A stretch of 64,000 nt of DNA from assembly GCF_035573695.1 (NCBI RefSeq), contig NZ_CP121694.1, forward strand, positions 3,418,001 through 3,482,000, read 5' to 3'. This document shows, in pieces, positions 45,018 through 54,981 of the stretch (the stretch's first letter is position 1; each line of letters starts with the position of its first letter). The position numbers and the translations under genes are program-made. The notes below the pieces were generated by a model. The model saw only the letters and a list, made by a program, of their open reading frames with translations, made no database searches and was not told where the DNA came from. This DNA comes from Metallumcola ferriviriculae. GTDB lineage: Bacteria > Bacillota > JADQBR01.

Positions 45018-45593
45018 TTATCCAGCTACAACTTTTCTAACTGCAGTTTTTTCGATTGCTCTGGCAGCATGCTCAAATCCGAGCGCCAGGGCTTTTTTAT
45101 TCAGTTCTTCAGTCCCTTTGGGAACCCGGGCCAATACCGCCTCAGTTACCGCTTCCCTGGTTACTACACCTGTAATACCTACGACAGCGCCTAAAGCGAT
45201 AATATTAGCAACTAGGGTTTTACCCATCTCTTCCTTTGCTAATTTGGTGATAGGCAGAGAATAAACCTTTGCCCCGGTTTCCGGGATACGCTCCACAAAA
45301 GTGCTATCTATTATTAATAATCCCTCTTTTCTCAAAGTTGATATATATTTATCGCATGCTTCCTGGGTCATAGCCAGCATAACTCCCGGCTCAGTAACTT
45401 TAGGGTAATCAATATCACCCTGGCAAATAATTACCTCAGCCTTACTGGCACCACCTCGTGCTTCGGGACCATAGCTTTGGGTCTGGACAGTATTCAAACC
45501 ATCCTTAATTGCTGCCTCAGCTAAAATAATCCCTCCTAGAATTAAACCTTGACCCCCAGAACCGCTTAATCTTATTTCTTGAGCATTTTGCAT
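45018..45593 (-). CDS. korC: 2-oxoacid:ferredoxin oxidoreductase, gamma subunit KorC
   Basis: 191 residues of the POR/KOR gamma family: EIRLSGSGGQGLILGGIILA, QSYGPEARGGASKAEVII and VANIIALGAVVGIT are signatures. It completes the four-subunit enzyme that oxidises a 2-oxoacid with CoA and ferredoxin, or runs in reverse for CO2 fixation. It follows korB by 49 bases with GGGGGAGG before the ATG. Confidence 0.95.
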   Translation of the reverse strand: MQNAQEIRLSGSGGQGLILGGIILAEAAIKDGLNTVQTQSYGPEARGGASKAEVIICQGDIDYPKVTEPGVMLAMTQEACDKYISTLRKEGLLIIDSTFVERIPETGAKVYSLPITKLAKEEMGKTLVANIIALGAVVGITGVVTREAVTEAVLARVPKGTEELNKKALALGFEHAARAIEKTAVRKVVAG

Positions 45594-45642
45594 GATATAA
45601 CCTCCCCCAGTTATACATTAACAAGATTCTATTTTCTCCAAT

Positions 45643-46461
45643 TTAAGCTTTTGCCTGAGCTCGCCGGATAACTTGCTCATAAGTTTCGGTGTATTCCGGC
45701 GCTGGTGTATCATGCAATACACCGATGGTAAACTTACCCTGCATTTGCTCCTCGGTTAACCTGGCAGCCGCACTTACTTTAACGGCCTGCTGCTTCTGCA
45801 GTTTAATCATCTCCGCCGGGTCGCCCGGCTTATTTTTTCTACCATAAGATGTTGGACATTGACTGATTGCCTCGACTACGGAAAAGCCCTTGTTTCTAGC
45901 TCCTTTAGCAATCAATTGCGTGAGCAGTTTAGCATGATAAGCCGTACCCCGGCCAACAAAAGTAGCTCCGGATGCAATGGCTAGTTGAGACAAATCAAAA
46001 GACCGCTCAATAGTACCATATGGTGCAGTGGTTGCCTTTTTAGCTTGCGGTGTCATGGGCGAATATTGCCCACCGGTCATACCATAGATGTTATTGTTAA
46101 AGACAATTGCCGTTAAGTCAATATTTCTCCTAGCGGCATGTATGAAATGGTTGCCGCCGATAGCGGTGCAATCGCCGTCCCCCATCACCACAAATACCTT
46201 CAACTCGGGTCTGGCCATCTTAATTCCCGTTGAAAAAGCAAGTGCACGCCCATGGGTCGTATGCAGAGTATTAAAATCCAAATATCCCGAAGCCCGTGAT
46301 GAGCAGCCGATACCGGAAACCACTACGGTCTTATTCTGATCGTAACCCAATTCCTTAATCGCCCGGGTCATAGCACCTAATATGATACCGTGTCCACAAC
46401 CGGGACACCAGATATGAGGCAGTTTTTCTAAACGATAGTATTCCTCAATTTGGGAAAACAT
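45643..46461 (-). CDS. korB: 2-oxoacid:ferredoxin oxidoreductase, beta subunit KorB
   Basis: TPP-binding subunit, 272 residues. WCPGCGHGIILGAMTRAI, SGIGCSSRASGYLDFNTLHT, then the TPP/Mg motif VVMGDGDCTAIGGNHFIHA (about 88-106) and NNNIYGMTGGQYSPMTP. The SGIGCSSR...HTTHGRA pattern is closer to 2-oxoglutarate enzymes than to pyruvate ones; that is inference. Starts 1 base after korA. Confidence 0.95.
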   Translation of the reverse strand: MFSQIEEYYRLEKLPHIWCPGCGHGIILGAMTRAIKELGYDQNKTVVVSGIGCSSRASGYLDFNTLHTTHGRALAFSTGIKMARPELKVFVVMGDGDCTAIGGNHFIHAARRNIDLTAIVFNNNIYGMTGGQYSPMTPQAKKATTAPYGTIERSFDLSQLAIASGATFVGRGTAYHAKLLTQLIAKGARNKGFSVVEAISQCPTSYGRKNKPGDPAEMIKLQKQQAVKVSAAARLTEEQMQGKFTIGVLHDTPAPEYTETYEQVIRRAQAKA

Positions 46462-46462
46462 C

Positions 46463-47605
46463 TTATAACACCTCCTGCACTTTAGCTACTATCTCTGCGG
46501 GTGTAATCAGTTCTCCATCATAACGGTTCAAAGGAATTACCGGTACTTTGCCGGCGGCTACCCTTTCAACTTCGCCCACCAACTGGCCCATGTTCATCTC
46601 AGGGACAACCAATGCTTTCACTCCGCCCAAGCGCTGTTTTAACCGTTCTACAGGAAAAGGCCAAATGGTAATGGGTCTGAATAAACCAGCCTTAATTCCC
46701 TTTTTCCTTAATTCCTTCACCGCTTTTTTAGCGGACCGGCCGACACTGCCGTAAGCAAATATTACTATTTCTGCGTCTTCCATCTCTGTTTCATCCACCA
46801 TTATAATCTCGTCAGCATTATCAGCAAGTTTATTATGCAATCGATCCAAAAATTTCTTAATTCGTTCAGGGTTGTTACTGGGGAAACCGGTTTCATCGTG
46901 GACCAAGCCGGTAACATGATAACGGTAGCCATCCCCGAAGTTAGCCATGGGCGGCACGCCAGTTTCATCATCTTTATAAGCATAATAGCTTTCAGGGCCT
47001 ACATCGGGTTTTTTGCGTTCAACAACTTCTATCTCTTCTGCCCGCGGCAGCTGCACCCGCTCCCGCATATGGCCAATCACCTCATCCATTAACAGGATTA
47101 CCGGAATGCGGAATTTTTCCGATAAATTAAATGCTTTTACTGTAGCTTCAAAAGTTTCCTTTACCGATGCCGGAGCTAGAGTAATGATGGGGTGGTCACC
47201 GTGTGTACCCCAACGAGCCTGCATCACATCGCCCTGAGCCGGCGCAGTCGGTACCCCTGTGCTGGGTCCACCCCGCTGCACATTCAATACCACGCATGGC
47301 ACTTCTGTCATGATGGCAAATCCTAAATTTTCCTGCTTTAAAGAAAAGCCCGGGCCGCTGGTAGCGGTGATAGATTTAAGTCCCGCCAGCGAAGCACCAA
47401 TTACTGCTGCCATACCGGCGATTTCATCTTCCATTTGAATAAATTTACCACCAACCTTAGGTAATTCGGCGGCTAAGATTTCGGCTACTTCAGTAGATGG
47501 AGTGATCGGGTAGCCGGCAAAGAACTTTGCCCCAGCTGCCAATGCCCCTGCGGCACAAGCTTCATTTCCTTGCATCAATACGCCCAAGTCTTTTACCTCA
47601 GTCAT
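46463..47605 (-). CDS. korA: 2-oxoacid:ferredoxin oxidoreductase, alpha subunit KorA
   Basis: About 380 residues. QGNEACAAGALAAGAKFFAG, YPITPSTEVAEIL, FIQMEDEIAGMAAVIGASLA and SGPGFSLKQENLGFAIMTEV are the pyrimidine-binding domain motifs; the C-terminal part holds VVPEMNMGQLVGEVER. The ATG at 47605 overlaps the korD stop by 8 bases. A longer frame upstream to 47662 only runs through korD in another frame. Confidence 0.95.
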   Translation of the reverse strand: MTEVKDLGVLMQGNEACAAGALAAGAKFFAGYPITPSTEVAEILAAELPKVGGKFIQMEDEIAGMAAVIGASLAGLKSITATSGPGFSLKQENLGFAIMTEVPCVVLNVQRGGPSTGVPTAPAQGDVMQARWGTHGDHPIITLAPASVKETFEATVKAFNLSEKFRIPVILLMDEVIGHMRERVQLPRAEEIEVVERKKPDVGPESYYAYKDDETGVPPMANFGDGYRYHVTGLVHDETGFPSNNPERIKKFLDRLHNKLADNADEIIMVDETEMEDAEIVIFAYGSVGRSAKKAVKELRKKGIKAGLFRPITIWPFPVERLKQRLGGVKALVVPEMNMGQLVGEVERVAAGKVPVIPLNRYDGELITPAEIVAKVQEVL

Positions 47606-47822
47606 TGCTGCCCACCTCCACGCTGATAGCATAATCGGGACAATGGGTTTCACAAATCCCACAGCCGATACATTTTTCCGGATAGGAAACCACTACCTTG
47701 CCCCGTTCATCAGCCTTTAACACTTGCTGGGGGCAAAGGGCTATGCAGATGCCGCATGCCTTACACCAATTTTTTTTCACCTTTATTTCAGTTGGTTCTA
47801 ATGGGGATATTGTTCTTGCCAT
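47598..47822 (-). CDS. korD: 2-oxoacid:ferredoxin oxidoreductase, delta (ferredoxin) subunit KorD
   Basis: 74 residues with two 4Fe-4S motifs, CKACGICIALCP and CIGCGICETHCP, which pass electrons to external ferredoxin. First gene of korDABC. The -12 element of the sigma-54 promoter lies about 125 bases upstream. Confidence 0.94.
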   Translation of the reverse strand: MARTISPLEPTEIKVKKNWCKACGICIALCPQQVLKADERGKVVVSYPEKCIGCGICETHCPDYAISVEVGSND

Positions 47823-48318
47823 AAGATACCACCTCTAATTCTAGTAATTTTACTGTTTCTATAAATTCTTAGACCAACCTTTAAGCAGCTCTTCAGATAC
47901 TCATCACCCTTGCATTTGGATACTTTAGCTTTCACTACTATCTCTAAGCAATATCTATGCCAAAGGTAACATATTCTAAAAATTTATACAATAAGCACTC
48001 TCCCTCACCTAAGGAGCAGCGGGCCCAAAGGCCGCAGCGTCAGCATTCCCGCGCGACTTATCGAAGAAATAAACTAACTAGTAGCCTACTGTGAATAACA
48101 GGGTTTTATGGCATCAATACACAATTAGCACTTTTTAAAAAAATTGTATCCCTGTATGTAAGCTCGCAAAATGAGACGAATTACTGAAAACCCTTGATTT
48201 TAATGATTTCTCATTTTGATACGAATATCATTTTGAGAGCCAATTACGTAGCTGAATTTTTTCCATGCCTTTTTCTTCCGCATAAATATACAAATTTTTC
48301 CTATAATTATAAAAAAAT
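47823..48318. other. korD leader and groEL downstream region
   Basis: About 500 bases without a gene. It holds the sigma-54 promoter at 47947 and a GC-rich patch (48018-48058) of unclear meaning. No reading frame with family resemblance was found. Confidence 0.5.
47947..47962 (-). promoter_or_regulatory. Sigma-54 (-24/-12) promoter of korDABC
   Basis: Minus strand TGGCATAGATATTGCT fits the consensus TGGCAC-N5-TTGCW: GG and GC are separated by exactly 10 bases, and TTGCT is perfect. It stands upstream of korD on the correct strand, with a sigma-54 activator gene at the far end of the operon. Confidence 0.75.
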
Positions 48319-48350
48319 AAAACCCCATCCCGAAAAAGGATAGGGTTTAG
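48319..48350 (-). terminator. groEL terminator
   Basis: Minus strand: AAACCC-ATCC stem (AAACCCTATCC / GGATGGGGTTT) with a TTTTTCG loop, followed by TATTTTTTT. 15 bases after the groEL stop. Confidence 0.85.
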
Positions 48351-48364
48351 AAGTAAATCTTATC

Positions 48365-50008
<1,644 letters not shown>

Positions 50009-50024
50009 TTAAACCTTCTCTTTT

Positions 50025-50312
50025 TTATTGAACTTTTGCTAATATGTGTTCTCCAGCCAAAATTAAGTATTCCTTGCCATCCAGCTTTACCTCAGTGCCC
50101 GTATACTTGGAGTAGATTACCTTGTCGCCTTCTTTAACCTCCAAGGCTACCTTTTCACCATTTTCCAGCACACGACCGCTGCCTACTGCAACAACTTCGC
50201 CTTCCTGAGGCTTTTCCTTGGCAGTATCCGGCAAAACGATACCACTGACCGTTTTCTCCTCAGATTCTAACACCTTAATCACTACTTTGTCACCTAATGG
50301 CTTGATGTTCAT
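50025..50312 (-). CDS. groS: Co-chaperonin GroES (10 kDa)
   Basis: 95 residues starting [20 protein letters not shown], with the mobile loop [20 protein letters not shown] and the beta-barrel ending [15 protein letters not shown] chose the ATG at 50312 (AAGGAGGG upstream); a longer frame to 50360 would run into the CIRCE operator. Confidence 0.97.
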   Translation of the reverse strand: MNIKPLGDKVVIKVLESEEKTVSGIVLPDTAKEKPQEGEVVAVGSGRVLENGEKVALEVKEGDKVIYSKYTGTEVKLDGKEYLILAGEHILAKVQ

Positions 50313-50349
50313 TACAACAAACCCTCCTTCTATTATATGATATTTATTA

Positions 50350-50376
50350 TTAGCACTCACCGCTAGTGAGTGCTAA
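50350..50376 (-). promoter_or_regulatory. CIRCE operator
   Basis: TTAGCACTC-N9-GAGTGCTAA, a perfect match to the HrcA-binding CIRCE consensus, 38 bases before the groES start. It predicts HrcA-mediated heat-shock induction; hrcA itself is not in the window. Confidence 0.97.
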
Positions 50377-50669
50377 CATCCAACAATACTAATAATAATC
50401 AAGCTTTGGCTTCTATGCAAGTATTGTCTATGGCCATTTCACGAAACTATTGCCCGTTTACAGTCTATTTCCTCTTATTTCCTTGTTAAATCTATGCAAA
50501 TCTTTATTTATCTTACATTAGCTGGGATTTTGACTAAAAAAACACTGAACGGCATTATTTATTGTTACCACCTCATGAAAAAATATTACCAATTAAGGTA
50601 AGTTTTATACAATCATCTCAAAAATTTCATCCCAAGTCCCATTTAGTGGCGCGTTGAGCAGTTCATTTG
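50377..50669. other. Gene-free stretch between groES and mogA
   Basis: About 290 AT-rich bases including the groESL promoter area. No coding frame, hairpin or repeat that I can support. Confidence 0.5.
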
Positions 50670-51164
50670 TTATATATTACTACCACATTCTCCAGTGTCA
50701 CCTCGCAGAATCTCTATTCCATGTTTTAACGGCGGTAGAATCACATCCAAACATTCCTTTACCGCTTTGGGACTCCCCGGCAGATTAATAATCAATGTCT
50801 CGGCGCGGATGCCCGCAACCGCTCTAGAAAGCATAGCCCTGTCGGTAACCGCCAAACTACGCATACGCATCGCTTCCGGGATCCCCGGTACTAACCTTTC
50901 AACTATACTCATGGTTGCTTCGGGGGTTATGTCCCGAGGGCTCATACCGGTGCCCCCGGTGGTAAAAACCAAATCAAGCTTAAGTACATCAGCGCAATAC
51001 TTCATTGACCTTACCAATTCAGTCTGCTCATCAGGGACAATAACGTAATGAATTACTTCCCCGCCTATCTGTCTGGCCATATCTTTAATTACCGGCGCGC
51101 TCTTATCTTCTCTTTCCCCCCGGGAACCCTTGTCACTTGCGGTAATGATGCCAACCTTAATCAT
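50670..51164 (-). CDS. MogA/MoaB family molybdopterin adenylyltransferase
   Basis: 164 residues. VGIITASDKGSRGEREDKSA, LVFTTGGTGMSPRDITPEAT (about 68-87) and LINLPGSPKAVKECLDVI are MogA/MoaB motifs. It adenylylates molybdopterin before metal insertion by MoeA. Last gene of the cofactor operon, overlapping the MOSC gene by 8 bases. MogA versus MoaB cannot be decided by eye. Confidence 0.93.
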   Translation of the reverse strand: MIKVGIITASDKGSRGEREDKSAPVIKDMARQIGGEVIHYVIVPDEQTELVRSMKYCADVLKLDLVFTTGGTGMSPRDITPEATMSIVERLVPGIPEAMRMRSLAVTDRAMLSRAVAGIRAETLIINLPGSPKAVKECLDVILPPLKHGIEILRGDTGECGSNI

Positions 51165-51597
51165 CCTTCACCACCACCAATCCATCGCCTACCCTGACTT
51201 TCCCATCTTCAAGCACTTTGACAAATATCCCCTCTTTAGGCATAACACAGTCACCCGCCTGATAATAAATAGCGCAGCGGTCATGGCAGACCTTGCCTAT
51301 TTGGGTCACCTCACAGAGCACTTCATCTCCTAATCTCACCTTGGTCCCCACCGGCAATTTTGCTACTTTTATGCCTTCGGTAGTGATGTTTTCCGCAAAA
51401 TCCCCAGGGCCTACATCCAATCCCTTGTCCTGCATCTTTTTAATACTTTCCACAGCCAAAAGGCTTACCTGCCTATGCCAATCGCCGGCGTGGGCATCCC
51501 CCACTATGCCGTGATTAACCTGAAAAGCCGCTTCCCCTACATTTTTCTTACGTTCACCTTTCTTTTCACTGGTACACACCGCTATTATTTTCCCCAC
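51157..51597 (-). CDS. MOSC domain protein
   Basis: 146 residues of the stand-alone MOSC type: [58 protein letters not shown] and the conserved Cys in the CHDRCAIYY segment. MOSC domains are sulfur carriers in molybdenum cofactor maturation. In this operon it probably modifies Mo or W cofactor for enzymes such as the formate dehydrogenase at 62.6 kb. Overlaps moaC by 13 bases. Confidence 0.92.
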   Translation of the reverse strand: MGKIIAVCTSEKKGERKKNVGEAAFQVNHGIVGDAHAGDWHRQVSLLAVESIKKMQDKGLDVGPGDFAENITTEGIKVAKLPVGTKVRLGDEVLCEVTQIGKVCHDRCAIYYQAGDCVMPKEGIFVKVLEDGKVRVGDGLVVVKDD

Positions 51598-52079
51598 TCT
51601 TCTTCACCCTCTCGCTTAAAATGCCCGCTTTTACCGCCGCTTTTTTCCACTAACCGGACCGCCTCAATTATCATGGCTTTATCAACAGCCTTACACATAT
51701 CATAAATAGTTAGTCCAGCAACCGACACCGCCGTTAGTGCTTCCATCTCCACCCCGGTTTTACCGGTGGTCCCCACCCGGGCCTCTATCTCCACCTTGGT
51801 TTCTTGTGAATTAATTTTGAAATCAACTTCGATAGAAGTGAGCATTAATGGATGACACATAGGTATAAGCTCCCCGGTTTTCTTGGCAGCCATAATCCCT
51901 GCCACCCGAGCTACCCCTAATACATCTCCTTTGGCTACTTGTCCCCGGGCAATGCGTTCTAAAGTTGCCTTCTTCATCATTACACTACCCCGCGCTACCG
52001 CAACCCGCCTGGTATCCCCCTTTTCAGAGACATCCACCATCCTTGCCCGTCCTTGCTCGTCAAAATGAGTAAGCTCCAT
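51585..52079 (-). CDS. moaC: Cyclic pyranopterin monophosphate synthase MoaC
   Basis: 164 residues. [33 protein letters not shown] (about 75) and [20 protein letters not shown] with the catalytic KAVDK are intact. It acts after MoaA on the GTP-derived intermediate. Starts 3 bases after moaA. Confidence 0.97.
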   Translation of the reverse strand: MELTHFDEQGRARMVDVSEKGDTRRVAVARGSVMMKKATLERIARGQVAKGDVLGVARVAGIMAAKKTGELIPMCHPLMLTSIEVDFKINSQETKVEIEARVGTTGKTGVEMEALTAVSVAGLTIYDMCKAVDKAMIIEAVRLVEKSGGKSGHFKREGEEEWGK

Positions 52080-52082
52080 CCT

Positions 52083-53048
52083 TTACCCCCCTATGGTATT
52101 CATCAACGAATTTTTATTCCATTCGCTGCTGCGGTATCCGGCAGGTTTATGCATTACCGCCTGTCCGAACAGTTCTACTAGTTCCGCTTCGGCAGCACCG
52201 TTTCGCAGCGGGCCTTTAATATCCAGGCTCTGTTCTTGCTGCAGACAATAGCGCAGCCGCCCGTCGGCAGTTAACCGCAGCCGATTACACCGAGCGCAGA
52301 AGTGTCTGCTGATAGCATGGATAAATCCTACAGTGCCGTGATACCCCTCCACTTTGAAGTAATCCGCCGGGCCGCCCCCGGCCAATTCGCCTTTCACCAA
52401 TGAGTAGTCCTCACTAACTATTTTTTTAATCTCTTCAGCGGAAACAAACTCATCACTCAACCCGCCACCACATCCCATGGGCATAATTTCGATAAACCGC
52501 ACGTGGATTGGCGCACTTTCAGTGAAACGAATAAAATCCCGCACCTCATCCAGGTTGAAATCCCGCTGAACCACCACATTTATCTTAACAGGAGTCAACC
52601 CCAAAGCTAGGGCCTTCTCAATCCCCACCAACACTCGGCCCAAGCTACCGCGTCGAGTAATTTCTTTGTACTTATGTTCCATCAAAGTATCCAAACTGAT
52701 ATTGACCCGCTTCAGGCCGGCCTCCTTTAGCTCTTCGGCCAGGTCAGCCAGTAAAATAGCATTGGTGGTAAGCGAAATGTCTTTTATCCCAGGCATCAAG
52801 CTTACTTTTTTTATCAACGTACTAACATCGCGTCTCACCAATGGTTCGCCACCGGTAATTCGCACCCTCCGAATACCAGCATTGCTGCCGGCTCGTATTA
52901 TTCGTTCTAACTCTTCCAAGCTGAGAATTTCATCCCGGGAAAGCTGCTCAACCCCTTCTTCGGGCATACAATAACAGCAGCGTAGGTTGCAGCGGTCTGT
53001 GACACTTACCCGCAAATAATCAATATTACGGCCAAATTTATCAAGCAT
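52083..53048 (-). CDS. moaA: GTP 3',8-cyclase MoaA (radical SAM)
   Basis: First step of molybdenum cofactor synthesis. About 321 residues from ATG 53048: MLDKFGRNIDYLRVSVTDRC with the SAM cluster motif CNLRCCYCMP (CX3CX2C), the GTP-binding C-terminal cluster (FCARCNRLRLTADGRLRYC) and the functional C-terminal Gly-Gly. It overlaps moeA by 8 bases. The open frame extending to 53141, with an apparent lipobox, lies over moeA and is not coding. Confidence 0.96.
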   Translation of the reverse strand: MLDKFGRNIDYLRVSVTDRCNLRCCYCMPEEGVEQLSRDEILSLEELERIIRAGSNAGIRRVRITGGEPLVRRDVSTLIKKVSLMPGIKDISLTTNAILLADLAEELKEAGLKRVNISLDTLMEHKYKEITRRGSLGRVLVGIEKALALGLTPVKINVVVQRDFNLDEVRDFIRFTESAPIHVRFIEIMPMGCGGGLSDEFVSAEEIKKIVSEDYSLVKGELAGGGPADYFKVEGYHGTVGFIHAISRHFCARCNRLRLTADGRLRYCLQQEQSLDIKGPLRNGAAEAELVELFGQAVMHKPAGYRSSEWNKNSLMNTIGG

Positions 53049-54978
53049 CCTGATCCTCCTCTCCCGGCAGCCAGATAATACTGCCGCTATTAGAAGCATC
53101 ATAACCGCCAAGAGCTTTGGCCCGCCGTCGAAACTCTTCACTTCGGATTATTTCCAACATCTTTGCGATTAATGGAGTGTCCATCAGTTGCCGGGGAATA
53201 CAGATATCATAACGTTCTCGGTCCACCGGAACGAAATCAAGACCTAAGGCCTTTGCCGCCGCCCGTATTCCTAACGCCGCATCCGCGGCACCATTGGCCA
53301 CTGCTGCCGCCGCAGAAAGGTGAGTATATTCTTCACGCCGATAGCCTTGTATTTGTCTGGGATCTATCCCCTCTTCCTTCAACCTGAAATCCAGCAGCAC
53401 CCGAGTGCCGGACCCTTTCTGCCGATTGATGAATACAATATCCTCTTGCGCTAAGCTTCTTAAATTTTTTATCCCTTTGGGATTTCCCGGAGCCACCATC
53501 AACCCTTGTTCCCTGTAGGTTAAGTGAACCAATAGCGCTTTGTCCTGTAAATGCTGTTTGACATAAGTTATATTATACTCCCCACTTGCCGGGTCCAACA
53601 GGTGGGTACCGGCACAATGTGCCTCCACATCCCTTAGTCCTACTAAACCGCCTAGACTACCCACGTGAGCAGAGGCCACGGAATAACCCAGGTAACGCTC
53701 TCGCATTATGCTGTCTATAATATCCAAAGTCATGTCATGGCTGCCGCTGATCATCAGTGTACGCCTAATCTCCGCCTGATCGCGGAAAAGCTCCACCATT
53801 ATTGTCTCCCCGGCTAGCCGGCCCTCGCTAAGCCTATCCAGCACCAGCATCCCATCCGCTTTCACCAGAGAAGTAATCACCCCAGCTCCCCGGCCCAAAG
53901 GAGCGGCAATTAACTTTTCACCAACCTGACCCAGACGTACCCGCACAAACTCCTCCATACCTAAAGTAGAATGTAGAGACCGACTGAGCAGTGCTTTCAC
54001 CCGTTCCCCTTCTGCCGTTCCTTGGCCTCTTAAAGCTCTTACCAGCGGGTAAACAAAAAGCTTCGCCGTCAAAGCCGCTGACACCGGATAGCCGGGCACA
54101 CCGATAACAGGGGTCTTATCAATATAACCCAGTATCACCGGTTTTCCTGGTTTAATGGCCACACCGTGAGTCACCACGTTACCCAATTCAGCTAAAGCTG
54201 CCGCGGTAAAGTCTTCCCGCCCCGCTGACGAACCGGCATTGACGATAACTATATCGTTTTCCGATACTGCCTTGGCCATGGCATCACGAATTAATTCATA
54301 TTTATCCTTTATTATTGGAAATGTAGTTACTAGAGCACCCCACTGGGTAAATAAGCCGCCCAGCATAGTACTATTGAACTCCACAATCTCACCCCGTGCC
54401 GGAGTTTCCCCCGGGGGTACCAATTCTGACCCGGTAGGAATAACAGCTACCTTGGGCTGTCTCCGTACTTCTATGTCCTTAATGCCGCCTGCAATCACCG
54501 CCCCTAAATCAGGAGCCGTCAGGGTGTGGTTGCTGGGGATAATAACTTCTCCTTTAATCATATCCTCACCGATAGCTCTCACGTGCTGCCACGGAGATGC
54601 AGCAGCGATAATTTCTACTTTACCGTTATCAATGAACTGTACCTCTTCTACCATAATCACCGCATTGAACTGAGAAGGCAGCGGATCTCCGGTGTCCACT
54701 TCAACAGCATCCTCGTCCAGGGTTAAGACCACTGGGTTAGTTTCTCGGGCCTGATAGGTGTCTTCAGCTCGAACCGCTATTCCATCCATTGCTGAAGCAT
54801 GGTAATGGGGTACAGAACTCTTTGATACTACAGCTTCTGCTGTAACCATTCCTAATGAATCTCGTATGGGCATTAACTTCCCCGCCAACGGCTCCAACGC
54901 CCCCAGTTGCTCTAATTGGGCCACGAATTCACTGCGTGCACCTTGATATTCTTTATTTTCCAGGTAAACTCTCCGCAT
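53041..54978 (-). CDS. moeA: MoeA with C-terminal substrate-binding-like domain
   Basis: 645 residues. The first about 410 form a MoeA molybdotransferase: HYHASAMDGIAVRAEDT, PTGSELVPPGETPARGEIVE, NAGSSAGREDFTAAAL and GYPVSAALTAKLFVYPLVRAL. The last about 220 (SHDMTLDIIDSIMRERYLGY, FINRQKGSGTRVLLDF, GAADAALGIRAAAKALGLDF) match the PBP-like domain seen in ModE/LysR-type molybdate proteins. Such fusions are known in anaerobes; the extra domain might sense molybdate or tungstate. Starts 3 bases after the other MoeA. Confidence 0.94.
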   Translation of the reverse strand: MRRVYLENKEYQGARSEFVAQLEQLGALEPLAGKLMPIRDSLGMVTAEAVVSKSSVPHYHASAMDGIAVRAEDTYQARETNPVVLTLDEDAVEVDTGDPLPSQFNAVIMVEEVQFIDNGKVEIIAAASPWQHVRAIGEDMIKGEVIIPSNHTLTAPDLGAVIAGGIKDIEVRRQPKVAVIPTGSELVPPGETPARGEIVEFNSTMLGGLFTQWGALVTTFPIIKDKYELIRDAMAKAVSENDIVIVNAGSSAGREDFTAAALAELGNVVTHGVAIKPGKPVILGYIDKTPVIGVPGYPVSAALTAKLFVYPLVRALRGQGTAEGERVKALLSRSLHSTLGMEEFVRVRLGQVGEKLIAAPLGRGAGVITSLVKADGMLVLDRLSEGRLAGETIMVELFRDQAEIRRTLMISGSHDMTLDIIDSIMRERYLGYSVASAHVGSLGGLVGLRDVEAHCAGTHLLDPASGEYNITYVKQHLQDKALLVHLTYREQGLMVAPGNPKGIKNLRSLAQEDIVFINRQKGSGTRVLLDFRLKEEGIDPRQIQGYRREEYTHLSAAAAVANGAADAALGIRAAAKALGLDFVPVDRERYDICIPRQLMDTPLIAKMLEIIRSEEFRRRAKALGGYDASNSGSIIWLPGEEDQDA

Positions 54979-54981
54979 AGA

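Noticed and set aside
53049-53141. N-terminal extension of moaA with an apparent lipobox (LIAAVLSGC)
   Set aside because: It lies entirely over the moeA 3' end in another frame; MoaA is cytosolic and the normal start MLDKFGRN at 53048 gives the correct length and the 8-base overlap.
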